The notes: generated by a model from the letters alone, not told the origin. Counted from the first letter of the stretch, positions 40,509 through 48,555 are shown. The stretch is DNA of 64,000 bases from Embleya sp045207655 (GCF_045207655.1 NZ_CP108784.1:4836001-4900000); one strand, 5' to 3'. A program made the numbers and translations.

Positions 40509-40821
40509 GCTTTCGCCCTTTCGGAACTCGAATGCTCTCCTGCGACGTGTCTGTCGATGCCGGCCGGCGACGTCGATTCGAAACGGAACCGGTGCTTCCG
40601 GGACGGCAGTTCCCAAAGGCCGGCTCAGCGTCGGATCCTTGCATGTTCCGGCGGCGATGGGCAGAGGAGAATTCACGATCGTCCACTTATCGGAACGGGC
40701 GAATGTATCCATTTACGGACGACACGCCGGGTCCGATCACGGTCAAGTGAACGTGGTGTGTTCAAGATTTCATGTGCCGTTCCGGATCGGACACGAGTCA
40801 CCGAATTCCGTCCGACACGAG
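40509..40821. other. gene-free leader region of the NlpC/P60 gene
   Basis: No gene is supported in these 313 bases. Read towards the NlpC gene they could give a long leader. It contains CCGACG and CGTCG elements able to pair at a distance and a CGACAGACACGTCGCAGGAGAG-like end (given here in part only), which faintly recalls the 3' end of c-di-AMP (ydaO) riboswitches. I cannot fold a full aptamer by eye. The left copy of a 23-bp direct repeat lies at its far end (40790-40812). Confidence 0.35.
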
Positions 40822-40836
40822 TCACCGAATTCCGTC
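40790..40836. repeat. tandem 23-bp direct repeat across the methyltransferase stop codon
   Basis: The unit GACACGAGTCACCGAATTCC plus GTC occurs at 40790-40812 and again at 40814-40836, one base apart. The second copy contains the stop codon (40822-40824) of the methyltransferase gene, so a small duplication has created a second in-frame stop context downstream. Confidence 0.95.
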
Positions 40837-41706
40837 GGTCCGGCCGGCCGACGGGGCCGACCCGCGCGGGGCCACCGCCGACCACGCCACGGTCAGCTCG
40901 CCCTGCCGTCGGCGCGCCGGCCGGTCGCACACCGGCCAGTCCCGGGCCAGCGTCGCGGTCGCCGCGAGCCAGCGCTGCCGGGCGCCGAACGCGGCCAGCG
41001 GCGCGTGCAGGTCCCAGGCCCGGTCGAACGCGGTCAGGAAGGTGTGCACCGGTTCGCCCGGCACGTTGCGGTGGATCAGCGCCTTGGGCAGCCGCTCGGC
41101 CAGTTCGGACGGGCGCTCGAGGCCGGCCAACCGGGCGGCGAAGGTCACCGTGCGCGGCCGCGCGTCGGCCCCGATGCCCAGCCACACCGCGCGCCGGCCC
41201 AACTCGTCGCACGTGCCCTCCACGAGCACCCCGTTCGGGGCCAGGCGGGCGCACATCCGAGCCCAGGCCGCCGGCACCGCGTCCTCGTCGTACTGCCGGA
41301 GCACGTTGAACGCCCGGATCGCGGTCGCCGAGCGGCCCGCCGGCAGCGGCACCTCGAAGCCGCCCCGGGCGAAGGTCAGCGCGTCCTCGGCGTACGGGAG
41401 CGCCGCGGCCACCCGCTCCGGATCGATCTCGAAGCCGACCACCGCGACGTCGGGACGGACCGTGCGCAACCGCCGGAACAGCTCGACGGTGGTCACCGGC
41501 GACGCGCCGTAGCCGACGTCGACCACCAGCGGATCGGCCGCGCCGCGCAGCAGCCGCGCGTGTACGTCGGTCAGCCACCGGTCCACCCGGCGCAACCGGT
41601 TCGCGTTGGTGGTTCCCCGGGTGATCACCCCGGTGGGCCGCGACCGGGCCGCGGCCCTCGTCCCCGCTCCCGGGGTGCCGAACCCCGAGTCGCCGCGCGT
41701 GCCCAT
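40822..41706 (-). CDS. class I SAM-dependent methyltransferase-like protein
   Basis: A 294-residue protein with a Rossmann-type SAM site: PLVVDVGYGASPVTT (motif I, GYG in place of GxG) and VVGFEIDPERVAAA (motif II). The rest does not point to a known substrate. ATG 41706 lacks a clear ribosome site, but TACGCT lies just upstream and the transcript could be leaderless. It is divergent from mshA and sits there also in S. coelicolor as I recall, so a link to thiol metabolism is conceivable but unproven. Confidence 0.75.
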   Translation of the reverse strand: MGTRGDSGFGTPGAGTRAAARSRPTGVITRGTTNANRLRRVDRWLTDVHARLLRGAADPLVVDVGYGASPVTTVELFRRLRTVRPDVAVVGFEIDPERVAAALPYAEDALTFARGGFEVPLPAGRSATAIRAFNVLRQYDEDAVPAAWARMCARLAPNGVLVEGTCDELGRRAVWLGIGADARPRTVTFAARLAGLERPSELAERLPKALIHRNVPGEPVHTFLTAFDRAWDLHAPLAAFGARQRWLAATATLARDWPVCDRPARRRQGELTVAWSAVAPRGSAPSAGRTDGIR

Positions 41707-41768
41707 GCTCGCAGCGTAGGGGAACACCTCCACGCGCCCCCGCGAGCGGTCCGGATCACACTCCGCCG

Positions 41769-41795
41769 GGGAATCTCCTCCCACCACGATGGGTT
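41769..41795 (+). promoter_or_regulatory. sigma-R type promoter upstream of mshA
   Basis: GGGAAT (41769-41774), then exactly 18 bases, then GTT (41793-41795). This matches the sigma-R (thiol-oxidative stress) consensus GGAAT-N18-GTT. It lies 140 bases upstream of the mshA start, on the same strand. mshA is a known sigma-R target in S. coelicolor. Confidence 0.8.
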
Positions 41796-41845
41796 GGGTC
41801 TTGAGTTGGGCCGAGAACCACGGACGGGCGGCCCACGCATCGGTA

Positions 41846-41894
41846 GTAGCTCTGTACAACTAGTAGCTCTGTGTACACGTGGTAGCTCTGTACA
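41846..41894 (+). repeat. three spaced copies of GTAGCTCTGTACA upstream of mshA
   Basis: GTAGCTCTGTACA occurs at 41846-41858, with an extra TG at 41863-41877, and again at 41882-41894. The copies are 17 and 19 bases apart, close to two helix turns, between the sigma-R promoter and the mshA start codon. Each contains the palindrome TGTACA. It may be a protein-binding array or a local duplication. Confidence 0.85.
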
Positions 41895-41934
41895 CCGGAC
41901 AACATGACACGGGGCCGGCCTGGGAGGTCAACGA

Positions 41935-43254
41935 GTGAGCCACCACGTCCAGCGCGCGATCACATTGGGAGCGCGCCGGGGGGCACCTCGTCGAATCGCG
42001 ACGCTGAGCGTTCACACCTCCCCGCTGCACCAACCCGGCACCGGCGACGCCGGTGGCATGAACGTCTACATCGTCGAACTCAGCAAGCGGCTGGCCGCGC
42101 TCGGCATCGAGGTGGAGATATTCACCCGTGCCACCGGCCGGGACCTGCCGCCGGTCGTCGAGATGGCCCCGGGGGTCCTGGTGCGGCACGTCACCGCCGG
42201 GCCGTACGAGGGCCTGTCCAAGGAGGACCTGCCGGCCCAGTTGTGCGCGTTCACCTCGGGGGTGCTGCGCACCGAGGCGATGCGCGAGCCGGGGCACTAC
42301 GACCTCGTGCACTCGCACTACTGGCTCTCCGGCCAGGTCGGCTGGCTGGCCAAGGAGCGCTGGGGCGTGCCGCTGGTACACACCATGCACACGATGGCCA
42401 AGGTCAAGAACGCCTCCCTGGCGGGTGGCGACGCGCCCGAACCCCGGGCCCGGGTGATCGGCGAGTCCCAGGTGGTCGAGGCCGCCGATCGGCTGGTCGC
42501 CAACACGGTCGAGGAGGCGGACCAGTTGATCGACCTCTACGACGCGAACCCCGACCAGGTCGCGGTGGTCAACCCCGGCGTGGACCTGGAGACCTTCTGC
42601 CCGGGCGACATGGCCGACGCGCGCCGCCGGCTGGGCGTGCCGGCGGACGCCACGGTGATCCTGTTCGCCGGTCGGATCCAGCCGCTGAAGGCCCCCGACG
42701 TGTTGTTGTACGCGATCGCCCACCTGTTGCAGGCCGATCCGAGCCTGCGCGACTCGCTCGTGGTCGCGGTGGTCGGCGGGCCCAGCGGCAACGGCATGGC
42801 GGCGCCGGAGCACCTGCACAAGCTGGCCGCGACGCTGGGCATCCACGACGTGGTCCGGTTCCAGCGGCCGGTCCGCCAGGACGTGCTGGCCGACTGGTAT
42901 CGCGCGGCCACCGTCGCGGTGGTGCCCTCCTACAACGAGTCCTTCGGCCTGGTGGCCATCGAGGCCCAGGCCTGCGGGACCCCGGTGGTCGCGGCGTCGG
43001 TCGGCGGCCTGCCCACCGCGGTGCGCGACGGCGTCTCGGGCACCCTGGTCCGGGGCCACAACCCGGTGGACTACGGCCTGGCCCTGCGCGACCTGATCCG
43101 CGCGCCCGGACTGCGCGAGGACTACTCCGAGGGCGCGGTGCGGCACGCGGCGGCGTTCGGCTGGTCCTCGGCGGCGGCGTCGATGGCCGAGGTCTACGCC
43201 GACACGCTGGCCCGCAGCGCGGCCCCGCGTGGCCGGGTCGTGGGCGGGCAGTAG
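41935..43254 (+). CDS. mshA: D-inositol-3-phosphate glycosyltransferase
   Basis: The 439-residue GT4 enzyme has HTSPLHQPGTGDAGGMNVYIVEL near the N-terminus (inositol-phosphate and nucleotide-sugar loops), GRIQPLKAPDVLLYAIA and the E-x7-E-type SYNESFGLVAIEAQACGTPV. It joins GlcNAc from UDP-GlcNAc to 1L-inositol-1-phosphate, the first committed step of mycothiol synthesis. GTG 41935 follows GGGAGG. A sigma-R promoter lies upstream. mshD, for the last step, is 22 kb away in the same window. Confidence 0.96.
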   Translation: MSHHVQRAITLGARRGAPRRIATLSVHTSPLHQPGTGDAGGMNVYIVELSKRLAALGIEVEIFTRATGRDLPPVVEMAPGVLVRHVTAGPYEGLSKEDLPAQLCAFTSGVLRTEAMREPGHYDLVHSHYWLSGQVGWLAKERWGVPLVHTMHTMAKVKNASLAGGDAPEPRARVIGESQVVEAADRLVANTVEEADQLIDLYDANPDQVAVVNPGVDLETFCPGDMADARRRLGVPADATVILFAGRIQPLKAPDVLLYAIAHLLQADPSLRDSLVVAVVGGPSGNGMAAPEHLHKLAATLGIHDVVRFQRPVRQDVLADWYRAATVAVVPSYNESFGLVAIEAQACGTPVVAASVGGLPTAVRDGVSGTLVRGHNPVDYGLALRDLIRAPGLREDYSEGAVRHAAAFGWSSAAASMAEVYADTLARSAAPRGRVVGGQ

Positions 43255-43293
43255 CGTCGAGACGTTCGCACGCCGAAACGAATGGAGTGGCCC

Positions 43294-43800
43294 GTGGGAG
43301 CACAACAGGATCGGGCCGCGGAGACCGTCCGCGCGGCCCTGAAGGACGCCGGCGTCGAGTGGGAGCAGTCCGCGACGAACACGTTCGTCGCGGTCCTGCC
43401 GGGCACCCGCAAGCTCAAGACGGCGGTCGCGCTCACGGTCAACGCGCACACCCTGGCGGTGAGCGCGTTCGTGATCCGGCACGCGGACGAGAACCACGCG
43501 GCCTTCTACCGTTGGCTGCTCGAGCGCAACGTGCGGATGTACGGCGTGGCCTTCGCCGTGGACAAGCTGGGCGACGTCTATCTCAACGGCCGGCTGCCGA
43601 TCGCGGCGGTCACCACCGACGAGGTGGATCGCATCCTGGGCGCCGTGCTGCAAGCCGCCGACGAGGGCTTCAACACGCTTTTGGAGATCGGCTTCGCCAC
43701 CTCGATCCGCCGCGAATGGGACTGGCGCGTCGAACGCGGCGAATCCCTGAAGAACCTGGAGGCCTTCGCCCGCTTCGCGGCTCCGGAGAACCGCGGCTAG
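43294..43800 (+). CDS. YbjN domain protein
   Basis: A 168-residue protein with the YbjN / type III chaperone-like fold: a FVIRHADENHAAFYRWLLER core followed by YGVAFAVDKLGDVYLNGRLP and DEGFNTLLEIGF. Such proteins are widespread in actinobacteria; they are thought to act as chaperone or signalling adaptors but lack a firm biochemical role. I prefer GTG 43294, which has GGAG six bases upstream, to ATG 43282. It follows mshA by 39 bases and ends at a strong terminator. Confidence 0.82.
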   Translation: MGAQQDRAAETVRAALKDAGVEWEQSATNTFVAVLPGTRKLKTAVALTVNAHTLAVSAFVIRHADENHAAFYRWLLERNVRMYGVAFAVDKLGDVYLNGRLPIAAVTTDEVDRILGAVLQAADEGFNTLLEIGFATSIRREWDWRVERGESLKNLEAFARFAAPENRG

Positions 43801-43811
43801 GCCGGCTAGGC

Positions 43812-43847
43812 CCTGTCCGGCGGATTCCGGTGGGTCCGCCGGACAGG
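43812..43847 (+). terminator. 13-bp perfect terminator hairpin after the YbjN gene
   Basis: CCTGTCCGGCGGA (43812-43824) pairs perfectly with TCCGCCGGACAGG (43835-43847) with a 10-base loop. It separates the mshA-ybjN transcript from the phosphoglycerate mutase gene. Confidence 0.88.
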
Positions 43848-43908
43848 ACCCGCTGCCCCGGAAAAGCCCGTGCCCGGGCGCCCGATCGCCTCGATTAGGC
43901 TCCTGCCC

Positions 43909-44667
43909 ATGGCTGATGCTCTCTACAAACTGATCCTTCTGCGACACGGCGAAAGCAAGTGGAACGAAGCCGGACTTTTCACCGGCTGGGTCGACGTCGA
44001 CCTGACCGACAAGGGTGAGAAGGAGGCCGCGCGCGGCGGGCAACTGCTGCTCGACGCGGGTGTGCTGCCGGACGTCCTGCACACCTCGCTCCAGCGCCGC
44101 GCGATCCGCACCGCGCAGCTCGCGCTGGATGTGGCCGACCTGAACTGGCTGCCCGTCCGCCGCTCCTGGCGGCTGAACGAGCGGCACTACGGCGCGCTCC
44201 AGGGCAAGGACAAGAAGCAGACCCTGGAGGAGTTCGGCGAGGAGCAGTTCATGCTCTGGCGCCGTTCCTACGACACCCCGCCGCCGCCGCTCGCGGACGA
44301 CGACGAGTACTCGCAGTTCGCCGACCGTCGGTACGCGTCGCTGCCGGTGGAGATCCGCCCGCGCACCGAGTGCCTCAAGGACGTCGTCGAGCGCATGCTC
44401 CCGTACTGGTACGACGCGATCGTGCCGGACCTGCTCGGCGGCGACACCGTGCTGGTCGCCGCGCACGGCAACTCGCTGCGCGCGCTGGTCAAGCATCTGG
44501 ACGGCGTCTCGGACGCGGACATCGCGGGCCTGAACATCCCCACCGGCATCCCGCTGCTGTACGAGCTGGACGCGAACCTGCGCCCGATCACGCCGGGTGG
44601 GCGCTACCTCGACCCGGAGGCCGCCGCGGCCGCGATCGAGGCGGTCAAGAACCAGGGCCGCAAGTGA
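43909..44667 (+). CDS. gpmA: 2,3-bisphosphoglycerate-dependent phosphoglycerate mutase
   Basis: The 252-residue enzyme has the catalytic RHGESKWN near residue 10, GWVDVDLTDKG, RRSWRLNERHYGALQGKDK and the second catalytic histidine in AAHGNSLRALVKHL. It interconverts 3- and 2-phosphoglycerate in glycolysis and gluconeogenesis. ATG 43909 is preceded by TAGGCT (43896-43901) at 7 bases, a -10 position that would make the mRNA leaderless. An earlier in-frame start adds 13 residues not seen in the family. Confidence 0.95.
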   Translation: MADALYKLILLRHGESKWNEAGLFTGWVDVDLTDKGEKEAARGGQLLLDAGVLPDVLHTSLQRRAIRTAQLALDVADLNWLPVRRSWRLNERHYGALQGKDKKQTLEEFGEEQFMLWRRSYDTPPPPLADDDEYSQFADRRYASLPVEIRPRTECLKDVVERMLPYWYDAIVPDLLGGDTVLVAAHGNSLRALVKHLDGVSDADIAGLNIPTGIPLLYELDANLRPITPGGRYLDPEAAAAAIEAVKNQGRK

Positions 44668-44774
44668 TCACGAACATCGGGTGAACCATCGATCGGCTCC
44701 GCGCGGGGCGCCCACCTGTCACGGAAGGGGTGGGGCGCCCCGCACGGGCCGGGCTCGGCGGCCCGAGTGCCGGC

Positions 44775-44900
44775 TCAGCGGCCGCAGCCGCCCCCGCAAT
44801 TGCACGCGGAACCGGACTTACAGCCACAGCCGCAACTCGACGGGCAGTTGCAGCCCGGCGTGGGGGCCTGAGGTTGGGGTGGGGTCTGTGGGTCGGGCAT
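44775..44900 (-). CDS. 41-residue cysteine-rich metallothionein-like peptide
   Basis: ATG 44900, preceded by CGGAGG at 5 bases, opens a frame of 41 residues. The first 16 are Pro/Gln-rich (MPDPQTPPQPQAPTPG); the rest hold eight cysteines (C17, C19, C23, C25, C27, C33, C35, C39) among Gly, Ser and Asn, with four Cys-x-Cys motifs. There is no aromatic residue or His. Such a composition is that of a metallothionein binding Cu(I), Zn or Cd in a cluster. A strong ribosome site and the absence of any other gene here support it. It lies divergent from phoR, where phoU is found in S. coelicolor. Confidence 0.7.
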   Translation of the reverse strand: MPDPQTPPQPQAPTPGCNCPSSCGCGCKSGSACNCGGGCGR

Positions 44901-45020
44901 GACGACCTCCGAACGATCACCGGTGACAGGCGTGGCGCACGGATGAACGACACATGAAGATCTGCACGATGGACCCTCTGGACGGTTTCACCCGTTCGGA
45001 GCAGCTCTACCCTGGAACAT

Positions 45021-46211
45021 GTGGACGTGAACGTTGCTGCTGCCGCTTTGGCCGCCGTATCCGGATTGGCCGTGGGTGTGGCCGGCACCCTGGCTTTCCG
45101 CTGGAGTGAGCGAGTCCAGGGCAGGGGCACGGCCGCGGCGCCCGCCGTGGCCCCGTCGCTGCCGCCCGGAGTGGCCACGGTGTTGTCCGTGCTGCGCTCC
45201 TCGGCGGTGGTCCTGGACGAGTTCGACACCGTCGTGAAGGCCAGCTCGGCGGCCTACAAGTTCGGCCTGGTCCGAGGCGACCAGTTGGTGCCCGAGGACC
45301 TGCTCGCGATGGCCAGGGAGACCAGACGCGACGGCGAGATAAGGCAGCGGGACCTGCTGCTGGCCCGCGCCGACGGTGAGGCGCACGAGTTCGAGGTGTC
45401 CGCCCGGGTCGCGCCGCTGGGCTCCCGGCTGGTGCTGCTGCTGGTCGAGGACCGTACCGAGGCCCGCCGGGTGGACGCGGTGCGCCGCGACTTCGTGGCC
45501 AACGTGAGCCACGAGCTCAAGACCCCGGTCGGCGCGCTGTCGCTGCTGGCCGAGGCGGTGATGGACGCCAGTGACGACCCCGAGGCGATCATCCGCTTCG
45601 CGGGTCGCATGCAGATCGAGTCGGCCCGGCTGACCAACCTGGTGCAGGAGCTGATCGACCTGTCCCGGGTGCAGAACGACCACCCGCTGCACCACGTCGG
45701 CCCGGTGCCGCTGGACGAACTGGTGGCCGAGGCCGCCGACCGTTGCCGGCAGGCCGCCGAGTCGAAGCAGATCACCCTGGAGATCGGCGGCGACCGTGAC
45801 CTGATCGTGCCCGGGGACCACAATCAACTGGTGATGGCACTGGGCAACCTCGTCGAGAACGCGGTCAACTACTCTCCCGCGAGGACGAGGGTCGACATCG
45901 AGGTCAGAGCCGAGGCACGGATGGCCGTCATCACCGTTTCCGACCAGGGGTTGGGCATCCCCCAGCGCGACCTGGATCGAATTTTCGAGCGGTTCTACCG
46001 CGTCGATCCGGCCCGTTCGCGGGCCACCGGCGGTACCGGCTTGGGCCTGTCCATCGTCAAGCACATCGCGGCGGGCCACGGGGGAGAGGTAACCGTGCGC
46101 AGCCTGGAGGGTGTGGGATCCACCTTCACCCTGGTGCTGCCCTTCAAGTCCAGTACCTCTCAATCGATGTCGATGACATCGTCGACCCCATCCATGGAGG
46201 CTTCACGATGA
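45021..46211 (+). CDS. phoR: phosphate-starvation sensor histidine kinase
   Basis: The 396-residue kinase has an N-terminal membrane helix (residues 5-26), a PAS-like segment, HisKA with His164 (FVANVSHELKTPVG), and HATPase_c (NLVENAVNYS, VSDQGLGIP, GGTGLGLSIVKH). It belongs to the SenX3/PhoR group. It phosphorylates PhoP at low phosphate. The GTG start at 45021 lies after a long gap; its stop overlaps the phoP start as ATGA. The only PhoU-like protein in the window is the DUF47 protein near 9 kb, so the partner that links PhoR to PstSCAB is not obvious. Confidence 0.93.
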   Translation: MDVNVAAAALAAVSGLAVGVAGTLAFRWSERVQGRGTAAAPAVAPSLPPGVATVLSVLRSSAVVLDEFDTVVKASSAAYKFGLVRGDQLVPEDLLAMARETRRDGEIRQRDLLLARADGEAHEFEVSARVAPLGSRLVLLLVEDRTEARRVDAVRRDFVANVSHELKTPVGALSLLAEAVMDASDDPEAIIRFAGRMQIESARLTNLVQELIDLSRVQNDHPLHHVGPVPLDELVAEAADRCRQAAESKQITLEIGGDRDLIVPGDHNQLVMALGNLVENAVNYSPARTRVDIEVRAEARMAVITVSDQGLGIPQRDLDRIFERFYRVDPARSRATGGTGLGLSIVKHIAAGHGGEVTVRSLEGVGSTFTLVLPFKSSTSQSMSMTSSTPSMEASR

Positions 46212-46888
46212 CCCGTGTGCTCGTCGTCGAAGATGAAGAGTCCTTCAGCGACGCGCTGTCGTACATGCTTCGCAAGGAAGGCTTCGAGGTGGCCGTCGCC
46301 GCCACCGGACCCGAGGCCCTGGAGCTGTTCGACCAGGGCGGCGCCGACCTGGTGCTGCTCGACCTGATGCTGCCCGGGCTGCCCGGCACGGAGGTGTTCC
46401 GCGGGCTCAGGGCCAAGTCCAACGTGCCGGTCATCATGGTGACGGCCAAGGACAGCGAGGTGGACAAGGTCGTCGGGCTGGAGATCGGCGCCGACGACTA
46501 CGTCACGAAGCCGTACTCCACGCGCGAGCTGATCGCCCGGATCCGCGCCGTGCTGCGGCGCCAGGGCGGTGAACCCACGGACGAGCCCCGGGCGATCGAG
46601 GCCGGGCCGGTACGGCTCGACGTCGAGGCGCACCGGGTCACCGTGGAGGGTCGGCGGATCGACCTCCCGCTCAAGGAGTTCGACCTGCTCGAGGTGCTGC
46701 TGCGCAACGCGGGCCGGGTGCTGACCCGGATGCAGCTGATCGACCGGGTGTGGGGCGTCGGCTATGTCGGCGACACCAAGACGCTCGACGTGCACGTGAA
46801 GCGGCTGCGCGCCAAGATCGAGCCGGACCCGGGCGCCCCGCGCTACCTGGTCACCGTGCGCGGTCTCGGTTACAAGTTCGAGCCCTGA
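46208..46888 (+). CDS. phoP: phosphate response regulator
   Basis: A 226-residue OmpR-type regulator: receiver with phosphoacceptor Asp52 (VLLDLMLPGLPG) and Lys in YVTKPYSTREL, then winged helix (LPLKEFDLLEVLLRNAGRV ... TLDVHVKRLRAKIEP). PhoP binds PHO boxes (11-bp GTTCA repeats) such as those before pstS in this window. The sequence agrees closely with Streptomyces PhoP as I recall. Coupled to phoR by ATGA and ended by a strong hairpin. Confidence 0.96.
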   Translation: MTRVLVVEDEESFSDALSYMLRKEGFEVAVAATGPEALELFDQGGADLVLLDLMLPGLPGTEVFRGLRAKSNVPVIMVTAKDSEVDKVVGLEIGADDYVTKPYSTRELIARIRAVLRRQGGEPTDEPRAIEAGPVRLDVEAHRVTVEGRRIDLPLKEFDLLEVLLRNAGRVLTRMQLIDRVWGVGYVGDTKTLDVHVKRLRAKIEPDPGAPRYLVTVRGLGYKFEP

Positions 46889-46923
46889 TCGGCCCGGGGC
46901 GCCGGCAACCGCCCCCATGCGCG

Positions 46924-46978
46924 ACGACGGCGCCCGCGTCGCCCACCGGAACTCCGGGGGCGGCGCGGGCGCCGTCGT
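46924..46978. terminator. 15-bp perfect terminator between phoP and the convergent lipoprotein gene
   Basis: Bases 46924-46938 pair perfectly with 46964-46978; the 25-base loop holds a smaller G/C hairpin. It can serve both convergent transcripts. Confidence 0.85.
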
Positions 46979-46996
46979 GGGTACGTGCGAGCGTCG

Positions 46997-47686
46997 TCAG
47001 CCGCCGGCCGGGGCCGACGAGCTGTTGCGCGGAGTCGAGTTCGCCGCGTTGGTGGTGGTCGCCGCACCGGTCGCGCCCGTCGCGGGCGGCGAGGTCGCGC
47101 CTGCGGAGTTGGTGGGTGCCGCGGTGGTGGGCGGCGCGGCCGGCGGGGCCGGCGGCGGGGTGAACGCCGGGGTCGGCTTGAGCTGTGCGAAGTAGCCGGA
47201 CGGCCCGTGCACCGAGACGTTCAGCGAGGTCTCGCCGTTGGTGCCGAACGCGAAGGTCACCTTGCGCCACGACCCGGCCTCCACCTTCGCCGCGTCCGGG
47301 AAGACCAGCGGGCCGAGGTAGGCCTTGCCCTGCGGACTCTCCGCGGCCATTCCCTGCGGCCGGTCGACCAGGTACAGGGAGCCGCCCGCCGGGATGGTCA
47401 GCGGGCCGCCCAGGGCCTGGCCGGCGCCGTCGACCGTCACCTTGGTGATGGTCTCGGGCGTGGTGCCCTCGTTGAACAACGCGCCACCGAGCGCGACCAG
47501 GTTCTTGCCCGGGTCGCTCGTCACCAACTGCACGTTCTGGATCTTGAGCGCGCCGAACGCCGTGTTGGCCGTGTCGGGCTGGATCTTGCTGGTCTCGGCA
47601 TCGTTGCCACTGGCGCAGCCCGCGGCCAGAGGAAGGACGACGGCGACGGTGGCGGCGAGGGCGCCGCGTCGAAGGCTGCGGCTCAC
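46997..47686 (-). CDS. predicted lipoprotein (DUF461-like)
   Basis: A 229-residue protein with a lipoprotein signal ending LPLAAGC, a beta-rich domain of about 130 residues (TANTAFGALKIQNVQLVT ... GETSLNVSVHGPSG) and a long Pro/Ala/Thr/Ser tail that could span the wall. Proteins of this kind (DUF461) are encoded between phoP and carD in Streptomyces. No metal-binding HxxM or Cys motif of PCu(A)C chaperones is present. GTG 47686 has GGAGA upstream. Function unknown. Confidence 0.75.
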   Translation of the reverse strand: MSRSLRRGALAATVAVVLPLAAGCASGNDAETSKIQPDTANTAFGALKIQNVQLVTSDPGKNLVALGGALFNEGTTPETITKVTVDGAGQALGGPLTIPAGGSLYLVDRPQGMAAESPQGKAYLGPLVFPDAAKVEAGSWRKVTFAFGTNGETSLNVSVHGPSGYFAQLKPTPAFTPPPAPPAAPPTTAAPTNSAGATSPPATGATGAATTTNAANSTPRNSSSAPAGG

Positions 47687-48072
47687 GGCGGCGGCATCTC
47701 CTTGAAGATCTTGGATCGAGGACCGGTCAGGACGACCGGGGACAGCGTACTCAGCCCCGGCGGACGACTTGTACGCGGCTCACCGCGCCGACGGCCGGCT
47801 TCGGCCCGGTCGGGGCGGCGGAATGATCTCGAACACGGGACCGACATGGGTGGGGCCCGTGTGACATATGGGTCGCGCGAGAGCGCGCGGCTCGCCACCT
47901 GGAGGAGCTGTTTGCCCTATTTGTTCGAGTCCTACGGGTGTGGGGTTCCCTGTCCCAGCACGGCCGGAGGTCGGTTGTCAAGCCCCGACTAAGGCCCTGA
48001 CCTGCGGAAACGTCATTCAGTAGGGGCGTGTCCCGTGTTACCCTAGAAAGCCACGGAAGGGGTACCTGTCAC
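47687..48072. other. gene-free region upstream of carD
   Basis: No gene is supported in these 386 bases. A TACCCT box at 48040-48045 with TTCAGT about 18 bases before it is a plausible promoter for carD, 30 bases upstream of its start. I see no clear sigma-R-type promoter with the right spacing. Confidence 0.5.
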
Positions 48073-48555
48073 ATGACGTTCAAGGTTGGCGACACCGTGG
48101 TCTACCCCCATCACGGGGCCGCGCTGATCGAGGCGATCGAGCAGCGCACGATCAAGGGTGTGGACAAGACCTATCTGGTGTTGAAGGTCGCCCAGGGTGA
48201 TTTGACCGTCCGCGTGCCTGCGGACAACGCGGAATTCGTCGGTGTTCGGGACGTGGTGGGCCAGGAAGGGCTCGACCGCGTCTTCGAGGTACTGCGCGCT
48301 CCGCACACCGAAGAACCGACGAACTGGTCACGACGTTACAAGGCGAACCTGGAAAAGCTCGCCTCCGGTGACGTTATCAAGGTCGCGGAGGTCGTGCGCG
48401 ATCTATGGCGCCGCGAGCGTGACCGCGGCCTGTCGGCAGGCGAGAAGCGCATGCTGGCAAAGGCTCGGCAGATCTTGGTGAGCGAGTTGGCGCTCGCCGA
48501 GAACACGAACGAGGACAAGGCCGAGGCCATCCTCGACGAGGTTCTGGCTTCCTGA
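48073..48555 (+). CDS. carD: CarD/CdnL-family RNA polymerase-binding transcription factor
   Basis: The 160-residue protein begins with the RNA polymerase-interacting Tudor-like domain (MTFKVGDTVVYPHHGAALIE) and ends in a helical DNA-contacting domain (WSRRYKANLEKLASGDVIKVAEVVRDLWRR region). CarD stabilises the open complex at rRNA and other promoters and is essential in mycobacteria. ATG 48073 lies 45 bases into a longer frame; the shorter start gives the invariant N-terminus. It precedes ispD by 93 bases. Confidence 0.96.
   Translation: MTFKVGDTVVYPHHGAALIEAIEQRTIKGVDKTYLVLKVAQGDLTVRVPADNAEFVGVRDVVGQEGLDRVFEVLRAPHTEEPTNWSRRYKANLEKLASGDVIKVAEVVRDLWRRERDRGLSAGEKRMLAKARQILVSELALAENTNEDKAEAILDEVLAS

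Noticed and set aside
44921..44960. PHO box between the Cys-rich peptide and phoR
   Set aside because: Only one unit (GTTCATCCGTG on the minus strand) resembles the consensus; the adjoining unit does not.
46997..47686. PCu(A)C copper chaperone
   Set aside because: The lipoprotein lacks the His/Met copper ligands of that family.
48006..48039. Sigma-R promoter before carD (GGAAA ... GTT)
   Set aside because: The spacer is 26 bases instead of 18.
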